From assembly GCA_973895155.1 (NCBI GenBank), contig OZ316895.1:8432001-8496000 (forward strand): 64,000 nt of DNA. Reading direction: 5' to 3'. This DNA is from Marsupella aquatica (lineage: Eukaryota; Marchantiophyta). Positions 37,801 through 48,895 of the stretch are shown here, piece by piece; position 1 is the stretch's first letter, and each line of letters starts with the position of its first letter. The translations under genes and the position numbers were made by a program. The notes under the pieces are model-generated. The model saw only the letters and a list, made by a program, of their open reading frames with translations, made no database searches and had not been told where the DNA came from.

Positions 37801-40800
37801 ATTTGCTTCAGGTAATCCTTGCCGTGACAGTAACAGCTCACAAATGACCCAATGAAATGAGATTTCAAGTGCTGTTGACGTTGAATATACTCCGTTTTCG
37901 TTCTAAACACGAGTTTGGAAATTCCTGCACTGACAAGGTGACTAACTCCCTAATCATTTACTGATAATTTCTGTTATGCTGGAATCTCATACCTTGAGTT
38001 GAAGTATGTGGTCCATCACGGTAGAAACAAGGAGTTGATGATGCTTGACAATGAGGTCACCCTTTGAAAGCGATATCTCTAGAGTCGTCATCTGCACTCC
38101 TAGTTCCTCGAACGATGCCTTGTATTTGACCACAGCTTTTTCCAACTTTGCAAGCTCTTTCTCCTTGTCCTTAATTTTTTTGGCTCCTTCCTTTGCTAGC
38201 TTCTTATTTTCAGCTACCTTCTTCTTTCGTTCCTCTGCTTTGGCTTTCTTTTCAGCCTTTTTCTTCTCTACTTCGGGATCAATGACTTTTGGCACATCTC
38301 CCTCCGATTGCTCGTCATCAGTCTCCCCAGAAGCTTCAGTGCCTTCACCCTCAGTCTCTTCAGCCTCTGTCTCATCAGCATCAGTTTCTTCCCCTTCTGT
38401 TTCATCTACCTCTGTTTCAGCATCTGTTTCAGCATCTGTTTCAGCATCGGTTTCAGCATCTGTTTCTCCCTCCGTTTCCTCCTGGCCCTCTTCTTTAGGT
38501 TCTTCGCCCCAATCTTCAGGCTCGGATTCTGGTTCCTCAGGTTCTTCTTCCTTTTCTTCCTCACCTTCACCCCCTTCTGTACCTGCTTCTGTTTCTGTTT
38601 CTGTGTCTGCTTCAGTCTCTCCAGCTTCGTCGTCGTCTCCCTTCTCTCCCTCAGTCTCTCCTTCATCCTCTTCCTCTGCTTCCTCCGATTCTGGTTCTTC
38701 TTCTTCCGGTTCTTCTTCTTCTTCTTTCTCTTCCTCCTCTTCCTCTTCTTCCTCCTCTTCTTCTTCTTCTTCTTCTTCTTCTTCTTCTTCGCCAGCATCC
38801 GCCCGTGCTTTTCTTCGTGCCTCCTTCTCTTTCTTCTTTGCCTCCCTCTTTGCTGCATTCTCTTCCTGCCGCTTTTGCTTTTCTGCAAGTCTCTCCTCCT
38901 TTGCCAATCGTTTCTTTTCTTTTGCTGCTGCTTTTAGGGCAGCTTTCAACTCTTTTGCAGCCTTCTTCACAGCCTTTTTCCGCTCTTTCTTGATTTCCTT
39001 GAATTGAGACTTGATCTTCTCAACAAGTTCAGGAGTAATTGTTTCAATATCTTTGATAACCTCCAAGTGGTTTTCATTCATGGCATGCGTTATTGCCCTG
39101 GCAACTTCTTGGAGGAAAAATACTTCGGATTCTCGAAAAGGGTTTCCAGTACCAATCCTCTCCGCCTTAAGTGTGTCAGCGCACAGTAGTGCAACCACCT
39201 GCTCGCTACAGCTCACATTATCCAAGTCAACTCTCTTGTCATAAGATGTTTCTTAGTGAGAAACCATCACTGATGCTAGGACGATTATAAGCAAAGAACA
39301 TTTTGAGTAAAACAAACTGTAATTGGTATCGATTTGGTACAGGGGAATAAATGCATTGATATGAATTTAGTACGAATCATATCGATTTGGTACAGGGGAA
39401 TAAATGCATTGATATGAATTTAGTACGAATCATATGATAAATGGAATCCTCAATCAAGGACCCCGAAATCAATAGTGATGGATGCCTCAAATTTGAGTTA
39501 TGGATTCACCCGTGGTGGATATTTTTCTGTACCCCTTATGACTATTGGAGCTGCAAAATAGGCGCCAACTCGTGGAAGACCTCCAAAATAGTAGATTCCT
39601 GAAACACGATAAACGACGAGTTTGAAACTCAGGAATACATCATACAATGAGCAATCCAGTTCTATTTGGGGCGGTTTAGTTTATCTATTCGGCAATTACT
39701 TCCCAAGATTCAAAATGGCAGGATGTAATAAAGTGGCCCCAAAAATGCTATGAATGAGTACGTGACGCCCTCCTCTCAACCTCTCCTTGTGGTATAGATG
39801 ATTCATTCAATCGAGTTGGTTCCAGAGGGTTTGAAGGAATCTGTTCTTTACTTTGCACATGGGCGATTGGACATAAACCAAATGGGAATATTCAGTCCGA
39901 ATGATCTTATGAAAGTATTTACTTCGAGGATCTTTGTAAATCAACAGGACATTCAAAACCCTTTATCAGCCTCAAGACTTTGAATAATAGCCAGAAACTG
40001 CACAGTTGGACATCTTCATAATCATGATGCGAACTTCTTAGCACACGGAAACTGACAAATCTAACCTTTCTTGTATAACACATTTGGGATATCCAAGAAA
40101 GGAAGCCCTTTCTCCAAAACTCCCCATGTTACAGGGCCCTGCAAAGGCGAAGCACGAGTATGATCCACACGTCACTAAATCGGCCAACATTTGTAATATT
40201 AGGGTTAAACTGCAGTAGTTCTTCTGTCTTGAGATCTTGCGGTACATAATGTTGGTAGTTGATGCCAATACATTATAACGATCTGCTTGATTTCAACTAA
40301 AACAAACCCCCGTGGTAGAAAGGATCCCTAAACATTTTTAAGGGAAAGGCATGCACCACCAATCTGTGAGGACAACAAGTCAGATAATTTTGCTTCTCGT
40401 TGTCCTAGTTGTTATTCTATTATGGAATTGTCTGCCATACCTCATTAACATTTAAACAAATTGTGCATTATTATCCCATTGCATGCTGATGATTTGGTGG
40501 GGCAGTTTGAGGATCGCATGTACACGAGACTCTCTTGGCTGGCCGGTGAACGCAAATAATTCACTTTCTTAGAAATTATACTCAAGCCAGTCTATGGAAA
40601 GCGATCAACGAGGGTAAAATGAGTGAGAGAAAACTCACCATCTTCTTGTTCAATTCCTTGTTTTGCATGAAGATGTTGTTTGGAGAGGTAGTCAGATATT
40701 TTGCAATCAATTTCTTATACTTGACGGGTCTGGGAGGCTTAGGAGGGGGAGGAGGTGGAGGAGGTGGTTCTAATGGTTGTCCATCAGGGCCAAGTAAGAC

Positions 40801-42235
40801 TTCAGCGCCAGCTTCTCCTTCTGGTTTCCCCTCTTTTCCTTCTTTCCCCTCTTCAGCCTCTTCTTCTTCTTCCTCTTTTTTTTTTTTAGACTTTTTCTTT
40901 TTCTTATCGTCCTCCTCTTCTTCCTCTGTTTCACTCTCTGCATCTGTGGACTCTCCAGCTGCTTCCGCTGCTGCAGCATCAGCTTCTTCTTTGGCGGCAG
41001 CTTCTTCTGCTGCTTTTTCTTCTGCTTCAGCTGCTGCTATAGCTGCTGCTTCCGCTTCTGCTGCTTCCTCTGCCTTCCTTTCTTCGTCTTCTATCCTTGC
41101 CTCTTCATCACTATCATACGGGCCCTCCTTTTCTTCGCCCTCTTCACCTTCCTCTCCCTCGGACTCCTCAGGGGGAGGCTCTTCTTCCTCATCTTCACCT
41201 TCTTCAGCTTCTTCGCCTTCTTTCTTCTCCTTAACCGGTTTTGGCTCCCATAATGGCTCTGTGATAGCAGCCACGTAGACAGCGCTGCTGTCTGGAAAGA
41301 AAACATACAGCTTATCAATCGATCACTTAGATTGTCGGGTCATCAACAACTAATGTAGATTGAAAGAAAACCTTATCCAGAGCACAAATGATTAGATGGG
41401 TCAGCAAGTTGTAACGAGTCGTGTTAGTCATTGACGCTGATAAAGTGGGTGGAATTATCCATCTCCTTGAGAAAATCCATCACTCCTGTTGGGTGCCAAC
41501 TGTTTGAAGATTCTGGTCCAGCCAGCAGACTACCCATGAGGGCGCTAACGGCTGCACTTTCCACCAAGCTTTGCTATTGGCTGTATCTTTTTCAGAGGAT
41601 CTTAATTCGGTGTCCCATAGATTTCTGTGATTGTCTAGGTGATTCTTAGGATCGTTTCAAATTTTGAAGTAACATTTGGAAGACCTTCGATTGGCATTGC
41701 CACCATAAATTACTAATCTTATCGCAGAATGTACTCATTGCATGTAATTGATGCAGTCAATGGGTTTATTCAAAGACACTCATTGCATGTAACTGTCTTG
41801 AACAACAACAGTATCAACTTGAAGGAATCAGTCAAGTTCAAAGCGGAATTTATATAGGATGAATGCACACAAACAGAACTGGAGAGAGAAAGCACATTTA
41901 CCAGTGAAGGTGGTGATGGCTTTAATAGCTTGCTGCCACAGATTGAAAGGATCATCTTTAAGGTTTGCAATGTAATTGCACGAAGATATTCGAAGACCAG
42001 TCTCTTCTTCCTGCTTCTTCAGCACCCTATCTTCTTGTTGCTTTTGCTGGTTCTCTAATGTCGAAATCTCCCACTTTTCTTTCCTGTATTCCCTCAGATA
42101 CTCTGCACTGTCGACATACTTGTAAAGCCATCCACTCAGCCACTGAATGGGGTCATGTGGCTGTACTATACATACTTCTGCTAATGCAAGACTCAGTGGC
42201 TGACCTACCGTGTTGGCAAGGTAATCAGCATCCAT
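34810..42235 (-). CDS. RSP2: Radial spoke protein 2-like (DPY30 + GAF), ciliary axoneme
   Basis: The likely product is a stalk protein of the axonemal radial spoke, expected only in motile sperm of plants. Exons: 42235-41902, 41291-40639, [unresolved], 40138-40066, 39598-39510, 39201-37993, 36917-36831, 36678-36432 and 35135-34810. These give 3018 bp (1005 residues) without the unresolved exon(s), and all phases agree. Residues 4-45 form a DPY30 dimerisation motif (YLANTVGQPLSLALAEVC, then DPIQWLSGWLYKY). An acidic linker follows, then a run of prolines (PPPPPPPPPKPPRPVKYKKL). The GAF domain is seen in GPVTWGVLEKGLPF, PNVLYKKGIYYFGGLPRVG and VVALLCADTLKAER. Next come a Lys/Glu coiled coil, a very acidic block, another coil, the segment ALLIVLDQKKYVVDDWIAVR, and an acidic tail. 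The DPY30 + GAF pairing is what I know for Chlamydomonas RSP2. At over 1000 residues it is longer, because of the acidic linkers. A related DPY30/GAF axonemal protein is the alternative. Confidence 0.78.
38400..38465 (-). repeat. Coding repeat: ETDA units in the RSP2-like gene
   Basis: Four near-perfect 12-bp units encode repeated Glu-Thr-Asp-Ala, part of a wider field of Glu-Thr-(Glu/Asp) and poly-Glu codons. A GAA/GAG trinucleotide run codes for poly-Glu at about 38,700-38,793. Such tracts are prone to length change. Confidence 0.9.
39328..39433. repeat. Perfect 53-bp tandem duplication within an intron
   Basis: Two back-to-back identical 53-bp copies begin ATCGATTTGGTACAGG. They lie in the RSP2-like intron between the exons at 39510-39598 and 37993-39201, and do not touch the splice sites. 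Confidence 0.93.
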
Positions 42236-45200
42236 GATGGCTTTTCAACTCGCTCATTTATTCATTGGAAAGACAAGCCTGATGAATCTCTCTCATCTCT
42301 CCTGTTTAGGGATCACTATTCCTGTTCACACAACCCCAAAATCCAAATTCCGTTAAAGTTCCGAATGAGGCTGAGCAATAAACTAGGACATGACAACAAT
42401 TCTCTACTTTGTAACTGTCTCAATGTTTCCTTGTGATGTGAAACAAAAAGCTTACACTATGCGAGGACGGCTATGATAGGCGTTAAGTGCTAGCAGCCAG
42501 ATTCGGCCCAAGCAGAATGACAGTTACATTTATTTCCAAACATGGTCAAGGAGGGATAGTAAGTTTGCTAATCCCTTGTAGAGATGATCAGATTAGACTT
42601 GTTTGAATGGTTTGGTCAATACTTTATGGACGGAAACTTGTTTCTCGATAATGACCAATTTTTGTAGGTGTAGTAGATCTCTAAAAAGTTGACGCAATCT
42701 GAAGCCAACTCGTAGCCAAAAGGATAGTAGGTGCTCCAGGTATTGATTCAATTAGGCATTCTGAAACCACGTTGTGGTCACTGTCAAAGGTTAGTAGGTT
42801 CTTCAAATATTGATTCAATTACAGAAGGCATTTTAATTGTAGTGTAGTAGAGCTTTCATTGCGAACCGAGAACAGCGACCAAGCACCAATTTTCTCAGTA
42901 GCATTTTGCTATGGGACCGAGGACAATAAATTTCAGTTCGAACAGGATGAACACAGATACGTTGATAACTTATCGGGGCATGCGGTGATAACATAAATTG
43001 ATGACTCACATTGGGTCACCCGGACTTGAAGGTTCGATTGCTCTGCAAGAGAATTGTGACGTTGTCAAGAGTGACCTCTTTTCATTGGAATGAACTGTTG
43101 CTGCGAGATGTGATGTGCAGTTTCGTTATGAATTTTCTCAACTGGAGCCACTGAACACGGATCGACAAGGGAGATGTAGAATTTCTGATAGGAAAACCCA
43201 CAGAGATGTTGGACCTGAGGCAGACAAAGAGCGCACCAATTGAGGCACTAAAGTACATGAGGACTCAGGAGACCTGCTGATCACATTGCACGTTTAAAGA
43301 ATGCTTGAGATGGTTAAATCCATTGCAATCCTGACAGTTCTTCTCCAGTTTCAGCTTTGGGTTTTGTTTTAAACTGTTTCAATGGGCTGACTTAATGTGT
43401 GTGTGTGTATGTGTGACAATCTGTTGTAGTAATTGTTGTCCAAAATATAACTATATAATCAGGATCCAAAGCTACTATTTAGAGCCTAGGGTCTAGGATG
43501 ATGCTTCTAGATAATGACTCTAGGAATGTAATTGAAGTTGAGAGGGTGTGGGTGGAAAACGAGGATTGGGGCAGGGTGAGTCACTCGTGCAAATGGTGCA
43601 GCGGACTTGAATGTTTTCACCTCTGTTTCTTTCTGTTAAAAGAATGCCCACTCAAGCTCATGAAAAATACAACAATAGAAAATTGGGTTTTTTCTAGGCT
43701 ACAAAACAGTTGTGTGGCTTGCTATGGGTGCTTTAAAGAAATAAAATGAATGAACTTGAAAACTTTGAATGCCAGGCCCCAGGACCTGAGCCCTGAGCTA
43801 CCACTAAGCTACCACAAAAATTGGCTTAGTCCATATTTGGTGATTACAAAGAACAATGTCATGCGAAAGAGACAAAGTGTTTTCTTAGCTCATCCTTTTG
43901 AAGAAATGGTTGACTCTTGTTCTTCGTATTAGGAGTAGATTGAGGCAATTTCTTGAAAAGTGGCCACTTGATTTTATATTATAGTCCTAATGAGCATTGA
44001 ATAACCTGACAAGGTCCACCATTCAGAAAGGGTTTCTTTTTGCACAGCTCGTAGTGATACAAAGGAGAACCTGGATAGATGCAAAAGTTTAGAATGGTGA
44101 TAAGATGGACTCACAGAACATAGACAGACACAATCCAAACATCAAATTGTACTTTCATGACACTATAGATAGTTTTCCAAGAGTACTTTGTTCCTGTTTT
44201 GTTACATTATGGTTAGATGGTGTCCATCCTTCGGGAAAGTGTGTTATTCAGCTTGTACATTTGTGGAATCTCATGAGGATATACCCAAAAGGACCTTAGG
44301 AAAAAGAAGCTAAACCTGATAATAAAATGATCTCTTCTCAATGAGAGGATTGGGCTAGATTGAGCAATTGCTGCAGAATGTTAGATTATGTATGCATTCT
44401 TCTTGGAATTCAGAGGTCATTTTGAGTGACATGGTACACAAAAATGCCATTGTAGCTAGTTTTGACACATCATAGTATACGCACATATATCCACATGCAC
44501 GATCCGTTAGTCCATTAAAGACACAACAGCACTAAGATGATAATTGGGTCTGGATGCATCCTCACATTCTTCTGTTTGGAACTGCGTGTGTATTAAGCAT
44601 CACTAATAAACTACATCACTCAGTGGTTCCAAAACAAAAGAAAGAATCCAAAGAGCTAGACTCTGGGATTCTCTGGAGTGAGGGGATGGCTTTTTGTTCA
44701 ACCACAACAGCCATGGCACAATTTCCAACATTTGGTCCCACCAGATTTGCTGGTAACTCCTAAGCAATTCATCTCCTAATATGACCCTGGTGATCTCTGG
44801 ATAGCGTGGATTGAGGTTTGAGCAAGTAGGGGATAAAACTTGTGTTTTTGCTCTGGTTTTTGAATGCCAACTTTACTCACATGTAAATCCGCAATAACAA
44901 ACAGAGACTACTGAGTGAGTGGCTTTTGGGAAAGAGCTTTTAATTGAGATGAGTACCAAAAGGAACCTTGGAGAAAAAAAGTTTGCATGTTATTTTATTC
45001 AGGTTTATTTTTACTCCATCGCTCTTTTCTTTGTGCACCCTCATTCCTCATCCATGTTTTATGTTTCCACCCTCACTTTCAGTTATGCTTTAATCATTTA
45101 GAGTCACAATCTAGAGGCTTCACTCAAGACTCACTGTAAACCCAGGGAGTGGCTTGTGATTGCAATTATACACTTATAGATAGATTGCGGACCCCACTAA

Positions 45201-45499
45201 CAAAAGCTTTTGGGGCCCGGTTTTTGGGGTCCTTGTGAAACCCAAATTTGGGGCTCTACTCACAATATATATTTTGGGTTCCTTGTGCAACACAAAAGGA
45301 GAATGTTCCAAGCATCCCGCCTGCAAACATTGCAAACACTGACTTTTCAATTATACATTGTATTTTGAGTTAAAAAACCTATCAGGAGAATGATAGTCTG
45401 GACTTGTGTCATGTCTTAAAATGGGAAATAATTATGTTTTGCCTACTACTTCCTGCCATGGTTGTTGTGGTCAAACAAAAATCATCCTCAGTATTGGAT

Positions 45500-46850
45500 G
45501 AGTTCCAGTGGTGGACCTTGCCACCCAACGCTCTCACCAATCCCAGCACCCATGCCTAAGTGCCCCTACTGTCCGAAATCCTCCACGGAATACCTCAAGC
45601 AAGTAACCTAGTGCCCCTTGCACCACCAGCGGCCCCTCCCATATGAAGCCACACTTGCTCTCCAACATAACCGCTACTCAACGGTCCTCATTGTCTGCAC
45701 AAGCAACCAAGCATCTCAATAAATAACCCTTCAAGATCTAGATCTCCCAAGTCTAGCATTTTAACTCAAGCTCAACAGACATTGGTAAGTAGGTCAGCGA
45801 TAGGTACTCCCGATGCCATAAGCCAGAACTAGAATCGACGCCCACTATTTGTCTAGAATAACTCCTTCCTTGGGTGTAGCCAGGGTTCCCCCTTGTACCG
45901 ATCCATCACCAACTGACCGTCCTGCTCCCAGGACATGCTCAAGGCCCAAATAGCGTAGCTTGTCTTAAAGCTTGTCCCTACACGTCGGGACCAAAATGAC
46001 CCCGACTTTAGCAACCAACTCTTGGTCAATTCTCACCCCACTGATGGTCTAGGGGCCAAGTGCCCTTTGAACTCAACCTCCATGCCTACTTGGCTTTGCC
46101 TCCCCAACGCTAGCTCCCTTGAAAGACTGAACGCGACTTGGTTGCTGTTTTGGCAGGATTTGGCAAGTAGGCGAGATAGCATCCGCAAACCTCAAGAACC
46201 TATGGCGCCCCAAGACCCAGCTAAGCTCAGGAGGATGTAGCCCTCCTTGAGAGCTTTCCAATGCACCCAAGAAGCCCCCAATGGACTTCCCGTTGGGCGG
46301 TTATCGTCATTTTGTTCGGCGTTTTCCCTTAGTGTCACGACAGCCACGGCTCACGACTTTGGTTTGCCCTTAGCCCCCAGGGAGACACTACTCCCCTCAT
46401 ATATGCTTCTGGAGACCTGCCACCCCAGGACCAACTTTGGTCCCCAAAATTTTGGCCCCCAACCTGGACCCCATCCTGTATGTCTGGGCGCGCCACCAAC
46501 TGGCAACGTCCATAACTTTCTAGTTAGGCATCCGCAAGCGGAGTGCCTTAGCCCGTTGCGATCAGGCTGACCCAGTGCTCATGCCTAGGCCCTCAGATCT
46601 CACTCAAGCCTCAAAACTCAAAGTCCGTCGGGACCCATCCACCTTGAGCCCGGCCCTTTTCCCCTCGACCCGACCAACTCTCAACTAGTCTAAGTCCTTA
46701 GTGTGTGGCACCAGCTTGGCGCCTTGCCTTCGCCAACGCCATGTCCCATTGCCCACAAGTCTCCCCATGCTAAGTCCTCCCCGGATGGCCTATCCGGGCC
46801 TGGACCATAAGGGGGCTTGGCGTTGGAGTCAACGACACCGGAGCTAAATG
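45500..46850. other. C-rich block of different base composition
   Basis: About 1.35 kb on this strand is rich in C (CCC, GCCC and ACCCC words) and poor in A/T runs, set between clearly AT-rich flanks. The longest forward frame (46,247-46,570, 107 codons) is Pro-rich and not recognised. The sharp change near 46,850 suggests inserted DNA, perhaps a retroelement remnant or long terminal repeat, but no primer-binding site, terminal repeat or protein core was found. Confidence 0.4.
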
Positions 46851-47465
46851 TTAAGGTAGTCGAGTTCCGTGACTGTTCCCTTCACAATAGAATTTAGATT
46901 CACACCTCAGTAGATTAATTATAATCTTGGAAACTAATTGACTCCAAACCCAATAAAAAGCCAAAACTGTATATTTTACTCCAATCATATACAATGTGGT
47001 CAAAAGCATCCAATGGCTGAAATTCTCATAGCATTTATTACTGGCAATGGATTGAACACGACTCTTTTTATTTATGTTAGAGGGCTCAGTCCCTGAAAAA
47101 TCCAATAGAATTATATTACAGTTGGACATGACTGTTTTGCATTGTAGTTACTCACCTCTAGCCTTGACAATCAGACAACATTACAACAAATGAGTTGGAC
47201 TTGACTTCTTACATTCAGTTATTGGGTTTGGTCCCCACTTATAATACAATTCAGTTACAGGAAGGTTTTCCAACAAAGGACTACAGTATATAATCCTCAG
47301 TACATTGGGCACTGGCTGTTGAGATTCAATTGTAATGGATTAGGCAAATACCTTTCATTCCGTCAAACTTATTATTACCACCCTTGAAGGAGCTCTTTGT
47401 ACCTCAGGGGCCTCACTCAAAGTGGGGTCTTATACCATGAGCAACTTGTTAGGTCATAAAGACCC

Positions 47466-47468
<3 letters not shown>

Positions 47469-47505
<37 letters not shown>
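47469..47505. repeat. (AT)n microsatellite
   Basis: About 37 bp of pure AT dinucleotides, 60 bp inside the left terminus-like sequence at 47.41 kb. Confidence 0.95.
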
Positions 47506-47508
<3 letters not shown>

Positions 47509-48147
47509 TATGAAAACATGTTTAATTTCTGAACCCTAACCTTATAAAATATTGTGAAATTATTCCCTATTTTTTCAAATTGCTCAAAATCAGATTTTTA
47601 AACCCTAATTTTCTTCAACAAAATTTTATAAGTCTTCTATAGACTTAAGTGAATAAAAATCTCTTTGTATATTTATTTGTATCTGACAGTCGGATGAAAA
47701 ATAAGTGGGGACCCCAAGCTTGTACCAATGAGAGAATCCACAGTACCACATGGGAAGGTACTGGTGGATGCAAGGATGCTGCCATGGTCTTCTGTTGGGC
47801 TTGTTGCTAGATTGTTGGGCGGGATGTCTGCAAACACAGACTACCATAGGTACCAAACTCAGGTTTTGGAATCGCCCCCTGTTCTTCTCTGATGATAATT
47901 GTGATAGAAATTGAGGATTTTGCGCAAATATGCGCACCATATCTCAAATTACTGTGGACTCTGTGGGTCTCCATATACATACTGGACCAACTAGTAAGGA
48001 TCTTAGACCTGCCCTCTTCAGCTTCAAATAATAGGGATGGTGACTTGAGAGCAGCCCATACTGACAGTGTACACTTACTGGTACCAGTATAGTTGATGAG
48101 TGTGTCAGTTGACAGACGTACTGTAATTTGGAGAAAATAATCTCCCA

Positions 48148-48560
48148 TGGACAGAGCCCGCAAACTATGCAAGGGCTCGTAAACCATGCGAGTCCCATGC
48201 CATGCACTGTACCTGACAGCATTTCATTCATTGACAACCTTCTTGTTTCCAACAACTAAGTTTGGCTTACATTACCTCCCTTGATGTCCAATGGAAGTGG
48301 CCTTTCTTGTGCTCATGAGAAGCAGTTGGAAAGACATTTTTTCCTACTAGTCTAATAGATTTAGTTCTCATACAACATTGAAAGAGTTGTGAATTTCTAA
48401 AGAAATATATATTTGTGCTTCGGAAAGGTCTTTAGCTAGCACCTAGCTTTGACATTCAGTACCTCCCTTGATATCCGATGAGATCTGATTTTTCTGGGTT
48501 TGTATAAACAGCTTGGAAAGATCTTTCCAATCATGAGACCATTATTGTCAAGTCTCATTG
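48148..48560 (+). repeat. Dispersed repeat family, copy 3
   Basis: This copy contains TCTCCCATGGACAGAGCCCG, AAACCATGCGAGTCCCATG, CCTTCTTGTTTCCAACAAC, then TCCAATGGAAGTGG, GTCTAATAGATTTAGTTCTC and CTTTGACATTCAGTACCTCC. These are the same blocks, in the same order, as at 10.53-11.22 and 28.68-29.08 kb. Confidence 0.5.
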
Positions 48561-48624
48561 AGAATTGAGAGATAACTCAATCATAAAGGTATAGTCCAAC
48601 ATGCCTAACATGCCTTGAATCTCA

Positions 48625-48895
48625 CCAATCATGCATGTTTGAGGGATGAATCCCACTTCTGTAAGTGAATCTCTCTATACTCAAAACTTGACTCACACAT
48701 AGAATCATGGTAGCTTTGAATGCAAGAAATTAGTCTCGTTTTGCAAGAGGTACGTGTGACTTGAATCTCACCATGCATGATTGAGGGATGAATCCCACTT
48801 CACATAGTGAATCTCTCTATACTCTAAGCCTGACTCACACATAGAATCATGGTCGCTTTGAATGCAAGTAATTACTCTTGGTTTGCAAGAATATC
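48625..48895. repeat. Direct duplication, about 135 bp x 2
   Basis: Two copies run from CTTGAATCTCACCA through GAGGGATGAATCCCACTTC and CACACATAGAATCATGG to a TTTGCAAGA end. They are close to identical apart from small indels. Confidence 0.88.

Noticed and set aside
38045-39007. Long forward frame of 320 codons, Ser/Phe-rich
   Set aside because: It is the complement of the Glu/Lys-rich exon of the RSP2-like gene. GAA/GAG codons read backwards give TTC/CTC, hence Phe, Ser and Leu runs.
40619-41278. Forward frame of 219 codons, Ser/Gly-rich
   Set aside because: It is the complement of the acidic and proline-rich second exon of the RSP2-like gene, which has matching splice sites and conserved context.
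46022-46570. Forward frames of 72 and 107 codons in the C-rich block
   Set aside because: Pro/Leu-rich translations are expected from C-rich DNA, and no retroelement or other motif is present.
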